Shown: one piece after another, positions 53,445-63,002 of the stretch | Numbering within the stretch: the stretch's first letter is position 1 | Layout: every line of letters begins with the position of its first letter | DNA from: Shewanella kaireitica | Lineage (GTDB): Bacteria; Pseudomonadota; Gammaproteobacteria; Enterobacterales; Shewanellaceae | Direction of reading: 5' to 3' | Length of the DNA stretch: 64,000 nucleotides | Assembly (NCBI RefSeq): GCF_023284045.1 | Contig: NZ_JAKIKQ010000016.1 | Location: forward strand, 49,639-113,638 | Translations under genes and position numbers: made by a program | The notes under the pieces: model-generated | Seen by the model: only the letters and a program-made list of their open reading frames with translations | The model's database searches: none | Told to the model about the DNA's origin: nothing

Positions 53445-53999
53445 ATGACTACCAAGAAGGTTAAGCCGGAAATATTGCATGCTGAAGTAGTGGCTAAAAG
53501 TCGACTATTTCAGATAGAACAGCTGCATTTAAGGTTTTCAAATCAAGTTGAGCGTCAATATGAGCGGATGAAAGGTAATAATCGTGGCGCTGTGATGGTA
53601 GTACCTGTACTGGGTAATAAACAGTTATTATTAGGTCGGGAGTATGCAGCGGGGACTCACAGTTATGAACTTGGCTTTCCAAAAGGGCTAATTGATCCGG
53701 GTGAGACCGCGGCGCAGGCCGCTAATCGAGAATTACAGGAAGAGATTGGCTATGGCTCAAATAAACTGACTCACCTAATGGAATTAAGCCTCGCGCCAGG
53801 TTATTTTGCCAGCAAAATGCAGATATTTTTAGCTGAAGATCTCTACCAAAGTGAATTGGAGGGTGATGAACCTGAGCCAATTGACATGGTTCCATGGCCG
53901 CTGGAGCAGTGGCAGGATTTATTGCAAGAGCAGGATTTTTCAGAGTCTCGCAGTGTAAGTGCTTTATTTTTAGCGCAAAAGCATCTACAACTGAAGTAG
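53445..53999 (+). CDS. nudE: ADP compounds hydrolase NudE
   Basis: 184 residues. The Nudix box is GLIDPGETAAQAANRELQEEIGY (GX5EX7REUXEEXGU), within the NudE frame of GREYAAGTHSYELGFPK before it and APGYFASKMQIFLAEDLY after it. It cleaves ADP-ribose, NADH and similar compounds. Start at ATG 53445; AGGA overlaps an in-frame ATG two codons earlier, so the later one is used. Next to cysQ, 31 bases upstream of it. Confidence 0.94.
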   Translation: MTTKKVKPEILHAEVVAKSRLFQIEQLHLRFSNQVERQYERMKGNNRGAVMVVPVLGNKQLLLGREYAAGTHSYELGFPKGLIDPGETAAQAANRELQEEIGYGSNKLTHLMELSLAPGYFASKMQIFLAEDLYQSELEGDEPEPIDMVPWPLEQWQDLLQEQDFSESRSVSALFLAQKHLQLK

Positions 54000-54030
54000 C
54001 TTAATTAATATAACCGGGTAGTAAGTAGTT

Positions 54031-54846
54031 ATGAAGCCAGAGAGTTACATCGACCAAGTCATAGATATCGCCACTGAGGCGGGCAAAAAAATTCGTGATA
54101 TTTACCAACTTGGTGATTTCGAACGCGAGATAAAGTCAGATAATACCCCGGTGACTTCGGCGGATATTGCCGCACATAATATCATCATCAACGCCCTTAA
54201 AGAGCTCACTCCTGAGATCCCTGTTTTATCAGAAGAAGATGCCGATATAGCATTCTCTGAGCGCAGTAATTGGCAACGTTATTGGTTGGTTGATCCGCTG
54301 GATGGAACCGGAGAGTTTATTGCCGGGAGTGGTGATTTCTCGGTGATTATCGCTCTCGTTGAACATAATCGCCCTATCGTTGGTGTAGTGTATGTGCCGA
54401 TGACCGAAGTATGTTACTACGCAATTGCTGGTTTAGGTGCTTATAAGCGAGCCAATGGCAATGAGATGCGGATTAGTAGTCGTCAAATTGGCCACGATGA
54501 CGATAGTCCATTGAGGCTAGCAGTGAGTCGCCGCCAAGATCCCCAGTCGGTTATTAAGCTGTTTAACCAGAATAAGCATTGCGAACTGGTGGTACTTGGT
54601 GGAGCAGCACTAAAAAGCTGTTTAGTGGCAGAAGGACGAGCAGACAGTTATGTACGTATTGGTCCTACCGGTGAGTGGGATACTGGCGCTGCACAAATTA
54701 TTGTAGAAGAGGCGGGTGGTCAGATCATGGATCTCACACTGCAACCTTTGAGCTATAACGAGCGTGAAAGCTTGGAGAATCCAAACTTTATCGTTGTTGG
54801 TTCGCCAAACTTGGCCTGGGACGAAATCCTAATCGCTGAGAGTTAA
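54031..54846 (+). CDS. cysQ: 3'(2'),5'-bisphosphate nucleotidase
   Basis: 271 residues of the inositol-monophosphatase fold: SDNTPVTSADIAAHNIII, LSEEDADI, LVDPLDGTGEFIAGSGDFSVIIAL (metal site DPLDGT) and GPTGEWDTGAAQIIVEEAGGQI. It recycles 3'-phosphoadenosine 5'-phosphate from sulfur assimilation. Likely in one operon with nudE; a terminator follows. Confidence 0.94.
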   Translation: MKPESYIDQVIDIATEAGKKIRDIYQLGDFEREIKSDNTPVTSADIAAHNIIINALKELTPEIPVLSEEDADIAFSERSNWQRYWLVDPLDGTGEFIAGSGDFSVIIALVEHNRPIVGVVYVPMTEVCYYAIAGLGAYKRANGNEMRISSRQIGHDDDSPLRLAVSRRQDPQSVIKLFNQNKHCELVVLGGAALKSCLVAEGRADSYVRIGPTGEWDTGAAQIIVEEAGGQIMDLTLQPLSYNERESLENPNFIVVGSPNLAWDEILIAES

Positions 54847-54860
54847 GTTGTTAACTGTCT

Positions 54861-54888
54861 AAAGCCATCACAATGTGATGGCTTTTTT
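54861..54888 (+). terminator. Rho-independent terminator of nudE-cysQ
   Basis: AAAGCCATCAC and GTGATGGCTTT pair around AAT, followed by six T residues. Confidence 0.92.
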
Positions 54889-54946
54889 ATTGGACTAATT
54901 TTATCGCTGCTGGCTTTTGTATTAGCCAGTTTTAAAAAGGAAGCTT

Positions 54947-56602
54947 ATGATTTTTAGTCGCCGCTTTTTGCCCTACTTTGTGACTCAGTGCTTAGGGGCG
55001 CTAAATGATAATGTGTATAAAAATGTGCTGCTATTAATGGTGAGCTACTCACAAATTGAAGCCTTGCCTATTGATGTACACCTTTTTGTAAACCTTGCAG
55101 CAGGCCTTTTCATCCTACCATTTTTGCTGTTTTCAGCGCATGCGGGACTAGTTGCCGACAGTATTGATAAAGCCACTCTTATCCGCCGACTTAAAGTACT
55201 CGAGCTATTGATTATGTCTGCTGCAGTGTTGGCAATCTTCTCTCATAGCTATCTTATAATGTTATTACTGCTGTTTTTGATGGGCGTTCAATCAGCATAT
55301 TTTGGCCCAGTAAAATATTCATTATTACCGCGAGTACTAAACGAACATGAGTTGGTATCGGGCAATGCATGGGTTGAAATGGGCACCTTTCTGGCGATTT
55401 TGACTGGTACTTTGTCTGCTGGGCTGATTGTCGCTAGCGAGCATGTAACTTATTGGGCGGCAGGTAGCGTGTTTACCTTGGCGTTGATTGGCGTATGCAG
55501 TAGCTGGATGATCCCCAGTATTCCTTCAAGTAATAAAGTAAAACCGAAGTTTTCGATCGTTAAAGCAACGGCAACAAGCATTGCTAAAGTGCGCAAAAAT
55601 CGAGACATCTGGATTGCGATATTGGCTATTAGCTGGTTTTGGTTTGTCGGCGCGAGCTATTTAACACAGATCCCAAACTTTGCGCGGATAACACTTAACT
55701 CCGATCCGACGGTGGTCTCGTTATTACTACTGCTCTTTTCAATTGGCATAGGCATTGGTTCTTTTGTTTGTGAGCGCTTGTCATGTAAGCAAGTTGAACT
55801 GGGGATAGCACCTTTAGGTTTGATATTTCTTGGTGTATTTGGCATCGATCTGTATGCCGCTTTACCGATCTTAGCGACTCCAGCTGCTGTATTTGATGTC
55901 GTCACATTTGTCAGTGATGCTATGCACTACCGTTTGATGTTTGATCTATTGATGATAGGTGTTGGCGGCGGCTTGTTTATTGTACCGCTCTATACCTTTA
56001 TTCAAGCCCGTGCAGATGAAAACGAATGTGCGCAGGCTATCGCCAGTAACAATATTGTCAACGCGCTATTTATGGTGACGTCGGCCATTTTTGCCATGCT
56101 GGTATTAAACGGGTTGCAATGGAAAATTGAGCAGCTGTTCCTAGTACTCGCCTTTGGCAATCTACTGGTGCTGGCGCTAATTCTAGTAAGCTGGCCAGAA
56201 TTAACAGTGAGCGTATTAAGCTATGTGTTTCGGCGGATAGTTAATCGACATAGCATCCACAATACTGAAGAACTAGCCGCTTTAAAGCAGGACAGAAGCG
56301 CGCCGATTATCGTTGAGGTTGAGCGATGCGATCTTTCTACACTGCTTGTCATTAATGGTTTGTTTAATCGGCCTGTTTATATTGCAACTCCTCAGCCTGT
56401 GACTCAACAAAGTCGCCTAGAGAGATACTTTATCAACAAACGGCTATGGGCTGGCAAAACAGCGCCCTTACCAGTGCTCGTGTGCACTAAGGAGGCAATA
56501 TTGCCAGCTCCAATAGAGAACGCTAGAACGATAAGGTGTAACATTAAGCGCAGAAAAAAGTCGTGGTTGAGAGGACAAATTGAGGTGGACTTAACGATAT
56601 AG
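54947..56602 (+). CDS. LplT-like MFS transporter with degenerate acyltransferase tail
   Basis: 551 residues. The first 425 or so are a 12-helix MFS transporter like LplT or the transporter part of Aas fusions (FVTQCLGALNDNVYKNVLLLM, FLLFSAHAGLVADSIDKATLIRR, GPVKYSLLPRVLNEHELVSGNAWVE), which flip lysophospholipids into the cell. The last 120 residues look like the start of a PlsC acyltransferase domain (SAPIIVEVERCDLSTLLVINGLFNRPVYIATP) but the NHxSxxD catalytic motif is not there, and the domain is cut short. This tail reading is inference. Confidence 0.75.
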   Translation: MIFSRRFLPYFVTQCLGALNDNVYKNVLLLMVSYSQIEALPIDVHLFVNLAAGLFILPFLLFSAHAGLVADSIDKATLIRRLKVLELLIMSAAVLAIFSHSYLIMLLLLFLMGVQSAYFGPVKYSLLPRVLNEHELVSGNAWVEMGTFLAILTGTLSAGLIVASEHVTYWAAGSVFTLALIGVCSSWMIPSIPSSNKVKPKFSIVKATATSIAKVRKNRDIWIAILAISWFWFVGASYLTQIPNFARITLNSDPTVVSLLLLLFSIGIGIGSFVCERLSCKQVELGIAPLGLIFLGVFGIDLYAALPILATPAAVFDVVTFVSDAMHYRLMFDLLMIGVGGGLFIVPLYTFIQARADENECAQAIASNNIVNALFMVTSAIFAMLVLNGLQWKIEQLFLVLAFGNLLVLALILVSWPELTVSVLSYVFRRIVNRHSIHNTEELAALKQDRSAPIIVEVERCDLSTLLVINGLFNRPVYIATPQPVTQQSRLERYFINKRLWAGKTAPLPVLVCTKEAILPAPIENARTIRCNIKRRKKSWLRGQIEVDLTI

Positions 56603-56646
56603 CCGATTAAGAAGAAAGTCACAATCGGCTAATAAAGCGCTAGAGG

Positions 56647-57744
56647 TTAGTTAGCATCTAGCCATTGATGCATAGCTAAATGATCACCTTTAAACAAAAT
56701 TCGTTCGGCTTTCTTATCTATCTGGTATTGATACATAGGATCGTAATATTTGCTTAACAGTAGCTCAATCCATTCAATATGAGCGCTGGTATCACCACGA
56801 CTTTGCTGAATGTTGAGTGCATTGGTGATAATTGCTTGGAATTCATCGTGCTGTTTACCGCCAAGACGTTTCTTTATCCCGGTGATACTTAGTGCTAAAT
56901 ATTCTGCAAATGCTGCAAAGCCGGCTTCTTCGCCAAGACGCTCAATATAACCGCTATGCATCTTATGTACATACTCATTAAGTAGGCGAGTTAACCTAGC
57001 TTCCATCGGTTCTTCTAGCACGACGACATTTGCCTGTTGCATCCCTTTGTAGAATGCTTGTGGTAATGCAGAGCGTCCAATGAGGAAGCTCTCATCTTCG
57101 AGCAGTAGGTGTTTGGCTTGGCTATCTTGATGTTTCAAGAGGGCGACAGCTAATGCATTTTCAAAGTTTATCTGGGTAGGCTGCGGCTCATGGTAGCGGC
57201 CAAAGCTCGAACCACGATGATGGGCAATACCTTCGAGATCTACACCGTCATTACGAGCGAGCAAAAAGTCAGTCTTACCACTGCCTGTGATCCCACTAAG
57301 GATTAACATGGGTTTCTGGCTCGCTGCGTTATCGATAGTTTCAATTAAAAACTGACGCATTGCTTTATAGCCGCCTTCAATAAAGGGGATATCGATACCA
57401 GCTTCTTTTAACCACTGTTGAGTTAATTTAGAGCGTAAGCCACCTCGAAAGCAGTAAAGGTATGCATCAGGGTGCTTAGTAAAATAGCGTTGCCAAGCAT
57501 CGAGCCTTTGTTGTTTTATCTCGCCAGTAACAAGTGAATGACCTAAAGCGATCGCAGCTTGTTGTCCTTTTTGTTTGTAGCAAGTGCCGACTAACTTACG
57601 TTCTTCGTCTTCCATCAACGGATGGTTACGACTGGCAGGAAATGCTCCTTTAGTAAATTCAACAGGTGCTCGCGCATCCATTATAGGATGATCACTGACA
57701 AGAATTCGTCGGTACTCACTTGCGCTCACCATGTTGACGGGCAT
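56647..57744 (-). CDS. selU: tRNA 2-selenouridine synthase
   Basis: 365 residues. A rhodanese domain with the active Cys in AYLYCFRGGLRSKLTQQWL, then a P-loop domain (MLILSGITGSGKTDFLLARN). It replaces sulfur by selenium in 2-thiouridine at the wobble position of certain tRNAs (also called MnmH/YbbB). Starts at the selD stop (TAATG); uses the selenophosphate SelD makes. Confidence 0.94.
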   Translation of the reverse strand: MPVNMVSASEYRRILVSDHPIMDARAPVEFTKGAFPASRNHPLMEDEERKLVGTCYKQKGQQAAIALGHSLVTGEIKQQRLDAWQRYFTKHPDAYLYCFRGGLRSKLTQQWLKEAGIDIPFIEGGYKAMRQFLIETIDNAASQKPMLILSGITGSGKTDFLLARNDGVDLEGIAHHRGSSFGRYHEPQPTQINFENALAVALLKHQDSQAKHLLLEDESFLIGRSALPQAFYKGMQQANVVVLEEPMEARLTRLLNEYVHKMHSGYIERLGEEAGFAAFAEYLALSITGIKKRLGGKQHDEFQAIITNALNIQQSRGDTSAHIEWIELLLSKYYDPMYQYQIDKKAERILFKGDHLAMHQWLDAN

Positions 57745-58781
57745 TAGATAAGCTCCACTGTGGTTGCTGATCTCTCGACTAGCTCACCAATGCAGATAGG
57801 TTCGACACCGTTGCTTGATAGTAACTGCTGCAGCTGAGCTTCGCCCTGAGCAGAGACCGAGATCAACAAGCCACCACTAGTTTGAGGATCGCAGATAATC
57901 GCTTTTTGCTGCTCAGTTAACATGGGTAAGTGTTCACCATAGCTATCGAAGTTTCTGTGAGTTCCCCCAGGGACACAACCCATCTCAAGATAATGCTGAG
58001 CATTGGGAAGTAGTGGCAGCAAACTAATATCGATTTTTGCGCCAAGCTCTGCGCCATGACACATCTCTAAAAGGTGTCCAGCTAAGCCGAAGCCAGTAAC
58101 ATCAGTGAGTGCGTTTACCTGTGGGATTTTAGCGATATTAGGGCCCAAAATGTTTAACTGGCACATCGCATCTGCTGCTGTATTGAGATCGGCATCAGCA
58201 AGCTTTTTCTGTTTTTGCGCTGTGGTTAAAATCCCAATACCAAGTGGCTTGGTTAGATAGAGTTTATCGCCAACTTTAGCCGTGTTGTTCTGCTTAAGCT
58301 CATTCAGCGGAATTTGCCCTGTTACCGCTAAGCCAAAAATAGGCTCAGGAGAGTCGATACTATGACCACCCGCCAGCATTATCCCTGCATCGGCGCAGGC
58401 TTGTCTGCCACCATCAACAACTTGCTGTGCCACTTCGGCTGGTAGCTTATCTACTGGCCAGCCCAAAATGGCGATTGCCATCATAGGCGTGCCGCCCATA
58501 GCATAAATATCACTGATGGCATTGGTTGCTGCTATGCGGCCAAAAGTGAAAGGATCATCAACGATAGGCATAAAAAAGTCGGTGGTGCTAATAATGCCTG
58601 TGGTGTCGTTAAGTTTGTAAACTGCAGCATCATCTCGGGTTTGGTTTCCCACAAGCAGTTTAGGATCGTCAAATACTGGCAATTGGGTCGCGAGTATAGT
58701 ACCCAATACCTTAGGAGAGATCTTGCAGCCACAACCGGCGCCGTGACTATACTCGGTAAGTTTAATTTGTTGATCTGACAT
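57744..58781 (-). CDS. selD: Selenide, water dikinase
   Basis: 345 residues like E. coli SelD. The active site is YSHGAGCGCKISPKVL with Cys (not selenocysteine) and Lys; then LLVGNQTRDDAAVYKL, STTDFFMPIVDDPFTFGRIAATNAISDIYAMGG, GHSIDSPEPIFGLAVTG and CDPQTSGGLLISV. It makes selenophosphate from selenide and ATP. selA and selB are not in the window. Confidence 0.95.
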   Translation of the reverse strand: MSDQQIKLTEYSHGAGCGCKISPKVLGTILATQLPVFDDPKLLVGNQTRDDAAVYKLNDTTGIISTTDFFMPIVDDPFTFGRIAATNAISDIYAMGGTPMMAIAILGWPVDKLPAEVAQQVVDGGRQACADAGIMLAGGHSIDSPEPIFGLAVTGQIPLNELKQNNTAKVGDKLYLTKPLGIGILTTAQKQKKLADADLNTAADAMCQLNILGPNIAKIPQVNALTDVTGFGLAGHLLEMCHGAELGAKIDISLLPLLPNAQHYLEMGCVPGGTHRNFDSYGEHLPMLTEQQKAIICDPQTSGGLLISVSAQGEAQLQQLLSSNGVEPICIGELVERSATTVELI

Positions 58782-58936
58782 GAGCTTGAAACGCCCTAAA
58801 AATGCTAATTAGCCGATTATCATAGACCCATCATCTAATGACTTCAATGAGTGGTTAATGAAGTTGAAGCCTAATTGCAAACTAGCGATGCATTTGTTGA
58901 ATTCACTTAGTATTAAGCGACATGAAGATAAAATAA

Positions 58937-58962
58937 AAAGCCACTCATGAGAGTGGCTGATG
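58937..58962 (-). terminator. Rho-independent terminator of the desaturase gene
   Basis: AAGCCACTC and GAGTGGCT pair around a short loop; T-rich on the minus strand, 25 bases past the stop at 58987. Confidence 0.85.
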
Positions 58963-58986
58963 TTGTTATACCAATGGTATTCGCTC

Positions 58987-60093
58987 TTAGCTAAAGCTTG
59001 CGGTCAGACTATGCCAGCTTTTCTTTTGTTGCTTAAATCGAAGCTTAAGCTCTTTGACCTCAGCCATAAGATCTCGATCCGCGAGCTGTTTACGCTTAGC
59101 CTCAAGCAGTGCTTTCTTGGCATCGTAATATTCTGCTAAATGAGATTTCAGCATTTCATACTCTGCTTGTAACTTTTCGATAATCTCTTCACTGTTAGGA
59201 AGGTGAGCGACTTTATTTTGAGTGCGTTTTAGTTGCATCTGTAAGCGAGCGCTTTCAATACGCTCTTGTGGCACAACTCGGCGGCTATTAGTGAGCCCTA
59301 CTAACGCTAAACCGTCGATTAACCACTTGGTTGGATCATACTGCCACCAGTGAATGCCATTACGGTAGTCATTCTCAAAGATGTGGTGGTAGTTATGGTA
59401 TCCCTCACCATAAGTTAGCAGTGCTATAAAACCATTATCACGGGCAGTATTTTTATCTGTGTATGGCTGGGAGCCCCATATATGAGCCAGTGAATTAATG
59501 AAGAATGTGCAGTGATGTACCACCACTAGACGTAGTAGGCCTGCTAGCAGTAGCATGCCAAGAATGTCACCATTTAACCAACCTAGCAAAATTGGTAGAC
59601 CGAAGTTCATGATAATAAGCAGTGGTAGATAGTATTTGTGCTGCCACATCACAATTTTATCATTCTGTAGATCGCGTACATTTTTGTAATCATGGTATCG
59701 CTGAGATTGATATTCACGCAGCATCCAGCCTATATGGCTGTACCAAAATCCCATTTTTGCTGAGTAAGGATCTTTGTCGTTATTATCGACATGCTTATGG
59801 TGTACTCGATGATCTGAAGACCAATGCAGTGCACTGTTTTGTAGTGCTAATGCACCGCCAAGGGCATAGATAAAGCGCACTGAAGCATGGGCTTTGTAAG
59901 TGCGATGGGACCAGAGCCTATGGTAGCCACCAGTGATCGATAAGCCACTGGCAAAGGCAAGAACGACAAAGGCAATCCATTCGACGGCCTCAAAGCCATA
60001 AACGATCCCGTACCAAGGTACTAATAATACAGCGCAGGCAAATGTGATGGTAAAAAGACTCACATTCATCCAAATAATAGGAGGTTTTTTCAT
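58987..60093 (-). CDS. Membrane fatty-acid desaturase (delta-9 type)
   Basis: 368 residues. Three histidine boxes of the acyl-CoA desaturase family: GGYHRLWSHRTYKAH, DHRVHHKHVD and YGEGYHNYHHIF, between membrane helices. A C-terminal tail of about 100 residues is charged and coiled-coil-like (residues about 265-368, e.g. KLQAEYEMLKSHLAEYYDAKKALLEAKRKQL). It introduces a double bond into acyl chains, a cold-adaptation function. A perfect FabR-type operator lies upstream, and fabR is divergent. Confidence 0.9.
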   Translation of the reverse strand: MKKPPIIWMNVSLFTITFACAVLLVPWYGIVYGFEAVEWIAFVVLAFASGLSITGGYHRLWSHRTYKAHASVRFIYALGGALALQNSALHWSSDHRVHHKHVDNNDKDPYSAKMGFWYSHIGWMLREYQSQRYHDYKNVRDLQNDKIVMWQHKYYLPLLIIMNFGLPILLGWLNGDILGMLLLAGLLRLVVVHHCTFFINSLAHIWGSQPYTDKNTARDNGFIALLTYGEGYHNYHHIFENDYRNGIHWWQYDPTKWLIDGLALVGLTNSRRVVPQERIESARLQMQLKRTQNKVAHLPNSEEIIEKLQAEYEMLKSHLAEYYDAKKALLEAKRKQLADRDLMAEVKELKLRFKQQKKSWHSLTASFS

Positions 60094-60115
60094 TATTTTT
60101 TATTATCTCTAGTTG

Positions 60116-60133
60116 AGCGTACAGCTGTACGCT
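60116..60133. promoter_or_regulatory. FabR operator between desaturase and fabR
   Basis: AGCGTACAGCTGTACGCT is a perfect 18-base palindrome of the FabR consensus AGCGTACA-N2-TGT(A/T)CGCT, 23 bases before the desaturase start and 100 before fabR. Confidence 0.9.
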
Positions 60134-60233
60134 AATTTAACTTGGATAGAGATTTGGGTCAAGTTTGTTGATGCTGCGTTTTCAGTAAAAAAGCGTTATT
60201 ATTCGAAACATAATTTTTGTAAGTAGGTTCAGT

Positions 60234-60848
60234 ATGGGCATTAGAGCACAACAAAAAGAGAAGACACGACGCGCGTTAGTTGATGCTGCGTTCAATCAGT
60301 TAAGCGCTGAACGTAGCTTTTCTAGCTTGAGTTTGCGCGAAGTTGCGCGCGAGGCCAATATTGCACCGACCTCATTCTATCGACATTTTAAAGATATGAA
60401 TGAGTTGGGTTTAACCATGGTGGACGAAGGTGGTCTAACGCTCAGGCAGATGATGCGTAAAGGACGCCAGCGTGCAGAAGCGGGTGGTAGCGTTATCCGT
60501 ATCTCTGTTGAAACCTTTATGGAAGTACTTGAATCTAACCCCAACGTATTCCGTATCCTGCTGCATGAGCGTTCTGGCACCTCTGCGCCATTTCGTGGTG
60601 CGGTTGCTAGAGAGATTGAACATTTCATATCTGAGTTAGCGCATTACACCGAGGATACAGCCAATAGAGCGCCAGACTTGGCTCATGCGCAAGCTGAAGC
60701 GCTGGTGACTTTAGTGTTCAATGCTGGCGCTGCAGCGCTGGATATGAAACGTATAGATCGTAAAGCCTTAGCGGACCGGTTAGTGATCCAATTACATATG
60801 ATCGCTAAAGGTGCTGATGCTCTACAGAATAAAAGAGAGCAGAAATAG
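60234..60848 (+). CDS. fabR: TetR-family regulator FabR
   Basis: 204 residues, close to E. coli FabR along the whole length (MGIRAQQKEKTRRALVDAAF, SLSLREVAREANIAPTSFYRHFKD, LLHERSGTSAPFRGAVAREIEHFI). It represses unsaturated fatty-acid genes according to the balance of acyl chains. Divergent from the desaturase, with its operator between. A terminator follows. Confidence 0.95.
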   Translation: MGIRAQQKEKTRRALVDAAFNQLSAERSFSSLSLREVAREANIAPTSFYRHFKDMNELGLTMVDEGGLTLRQMMRKGRQRAEAGGSVIRISVETFMEVLESNPNVFRILLHERSGTSAPFRGAVAREIEHFISELAHYTEDTANRAPDLAHAQAEALVTLVFNAGAAALDMKRIDRKALADRLVIQLHMIAKGADALQNKREQK

Positions 60849-60860
60849 TAGAACGATAAT

Positions 60861-60890
60861 AAAAACGGCATCCATTTGGATGCCGTTTTT
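60861..60890. terminator. Bidirectional terminator between fabR and trmA
   Basis: AAAAACGGCATCC and GGATGCCGTTTTT pair perfectly around ATTT. Confidence 0.93.
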
Positions 60891-60907
60891 GTCGGTACCA
60901 TGAGCTT

Positions 60908-62005
60908 TTACTTCTTCTCGAGAAATACGCCTGATTCCATATGATCGGTATATGGGAATTGATCAAACAGTGCGAACCGGGTGATGTTATGTGTCTTACT
61001 CAACTCTTTTAAGTTATCTAGTAAGGTATTAGGGTTACATGAGATATAAACAATACGCTCATAACCTTGCACTAACTTAACGGTATTCTCGTCCAAACCA
61101 GCACGTGGTGGATCAACAAAGATGGTGTTGCAGTTATAACTATCAAGATCGATACCTTCTAAACGTCGGTAGCTACGCTTCTTTGCCATGGCGTCGGTGA
61201 AGTCTTCTGCTGACATACGGATAATTTGTAGGTTATCAACGTTATTCATTTTGATATTGTACTGAGCAGATTCTACTGACGGCTTAGCGAGTTCGGTAGC
61301 CAATACTCGTTCAAAGTTTTGCGCCAGTGCAATTGAAAAATTACCATTACCGCAATAGAGTTCTAATAAATCTCCAGTACTATTCTTGGTGACATCAATC
61401 GCCCACTCAAGCATTTTGACCGAGACTTTACCGTTAGGCTGAGTAAAGCTATTTTCAATTTGATGATACTGCAGCTGCTGACCGGCGACATTCAGTGATT
61501 CAACGACAAAGTCTTTATCAAAAATCAGTTTTTGTTTGCGAGCTCGGCCAATCAAATTGACATTGAATTGGCTGCTAAGTGTTTGCTTTAAGATTTTTGC
61601 TTGCTCTTCCCATTCAGCATCTAGCTGCTTATGGTAAAGCAAGGATACTAAGATCTCTCCACTTAGCGTTGAGAGAAAATCTATTTGAAACAGGCGATGG
61701 CGCAAGATAGTGTTGGGCTTTAATAGCTCAACCAGCACCGGCATCATTTTATTGATCAGCTCACTAGCAGGTAGAAACTGATCGCAACGCACTTTGCTAT
61801 TAAGTTCTTTATCGAACATGTAATAGTAGAGGTCTTCCCCTTCATGCCACATTCTAAATTCAGCACGCATACGATAGTGGGCAGTTTCAGAGCTAAATGA
61901 CTCAAGTTCCGGCGTGTCAAAACCAGTAAATAACTGCTTTAGCTTGACGCGCTTTGCTTCGAGTTGCGCATCGTAGGTTGAAGGATCCATTGCTGCTAAA
62001 TTCAT
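60908..62005 (-). CDS. trmA: tRNA (uracil-5-)-methyltransferase
   Basis: 365 residues, alike to E. coli TrmA: HYRMRAEFRMWHEGEDLYY, ENSFTQPNGKVSVKMLEWAIDVT, LLELYCGNGNFSIALAQ (SAM motif), FVDPPRAGLDENTVKLV and the catalytic Cys in IVYISCNPNTLLDNL. It makes ribothymidine-54 in tRNA and is a cytoplasmic single gene here. A Met six codons further on is also a possible start. Confidence 0.95.
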   Translation of the reverse strand: MNLAAMDPSTYDAQLEAKRVKLKQLFTGFDTPELESFSSETAHYRMRAEFRMWHEGEDLYYYMFDKELNSKVRCDQFLPASELINKMMPVLVELLKPNTILRHRLFQIDFLSTLSGEILVSLLYHKQLDAEWEEQAKILKQTLSSQFNVNLIGRARKQKLIFDKDFVVESLNVAGQQLQYHQIENSFTQPNGKVSVKMLEWAIDVTKNSTGDLLELYCGNGNFSIALAQNFERVLATELAKPSVESAQYNIKMNNVDNLQIIRMSAEDFTDAMAKKRSYRRLEGIDLDSYNCNTIFVDPPRAGLDENTVKLVQGYERIVYISCNPNTLLDNLKELSKTHNITRFALFDQFPYTDHMESGVFLEKK

Positions 62006-62190
62006 ATTTTGATCACCGTGAGCTTTAAATTAGGGGCGGAATATTATACTAGATAGCAGGGATGTCCAGTTTCTCCCAATTGATTTAATCTAGCTTGTGG
62101 GTAAATTTTAAAGCAAAATAGACCATTCGGCCTTAAGTAAGGCTTATTGCGGTGCTATATAACGGCATTTATATGATAGTGGAGAACGCT

Positions 62191-62997
62191 TTGTCTGGAC
62201 CTATTCTTATTTTTGACTCTGGAATTGGTGGATTATCGATTTTGGACGAGATCAGAAAAGTATTGCCTCAGCAGAACTGCTGCTATCTATTTGATAATGC
62301 TCGACTGCCATATGGCGAATTAGAAGAGTCAGAACTTATCAGTGGTTGCGTGTCGCTTGTTATCGAACAAGCGATGCGGATTAATGCTGGCATTGTGGTG
62401 GTTGCATGTAACTCGGCCAGTACATTAGTGTTACCTATATTAAGGCAGCAGCTATCAATTCCTGTTGTCGGTGTTGTCCCCGCGATTAAACCCGCCGCCA
62501 AGATATCTAAGCGTAGGCACATCGGTTTACTGGCTACCCCTGGTACAATCAAGCGGCCATATACCAAAGAGTTAATCGATGCATTTGCAGAGGATTGTCG
62601 GGTTGAACTGTTCGGTTCATCTGAATTGGTCATGCTAGCTGAAGCAAAATTGGCGGGGACGGCAGTTGATATGCAAAAGCTTGAGTTATTACTAGCCCCA
62701 ATTAGAACGTCTGAACTTGATACCTTAGTGCTTGGTTGTACACACTTTCCAATTTTGGCTGCAGAAATCAAGCAGTCACTGGGGCAAAGCGTTATCTTGC
62801 TAGATTCTGGTAAAGCTGTGGCAGATAGAGTATTGAGTTTACTGAAAGGTCGCAGCTTACTAAAAACTGCAAGCAATAAGTTTGTAGACTATAGTGCGGT
62901 ATTTACGACTGATGATATTGCGCAGGGTTTAAAAGAAAGGTTAGTTGAAGAGGGGTTCACGAGTATAGAACCACACTCCTCAACTAACTTACGTTAG
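62191..62997 (+). CDS. murI: Glutamate racemase
   Basis: About 268 residues. ILIFDSGIGGLSILDEIR (Asp near the active site), VVVACNSASTLVLPIL and LVLGCTHFPILAAEI (the two catalytic Cys). It makes D-glutamate for peptidoglycan. I set the start at TTG 62191, six bases after GGAG, so the protein opens with MSGPILIFDSG; a GTG at 62152 and an ATG between are in frame but lack similarity. It converges on the RRM gene with five bases between. Confidence 0.92.
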   Translation: MSGPILIFDSGIGGLSILDEIRKVLPQQNCCYLFDNARLPYGELEESELISGCVSLVIEQAMRINAGIVVVACNSASTLVLPILRQQLSIPVVGVVPAIKPAAKISKRRHIGLLATPGTIKRPYTKELIDAFAEDCRVELFGSSELVMLAEAKLAGTAVDMQKLELLLAPIRTSELDTLVLGCTHFPILAAEIKQSLGQSVILLDSGKAVADRVLSLLKGRSLLKTASNKFVDYSAVFTTDDIAQGLKERLVEEGFTSIEPHSSTNLR

Positions 62998-63002
62998 CTA
63001 GC

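Noticed and set aside
58968..58981. TATACCAATGGTAT near the desaturase terminator.
   Set aside because: A short palindrome with a similar motif but no element beside it.
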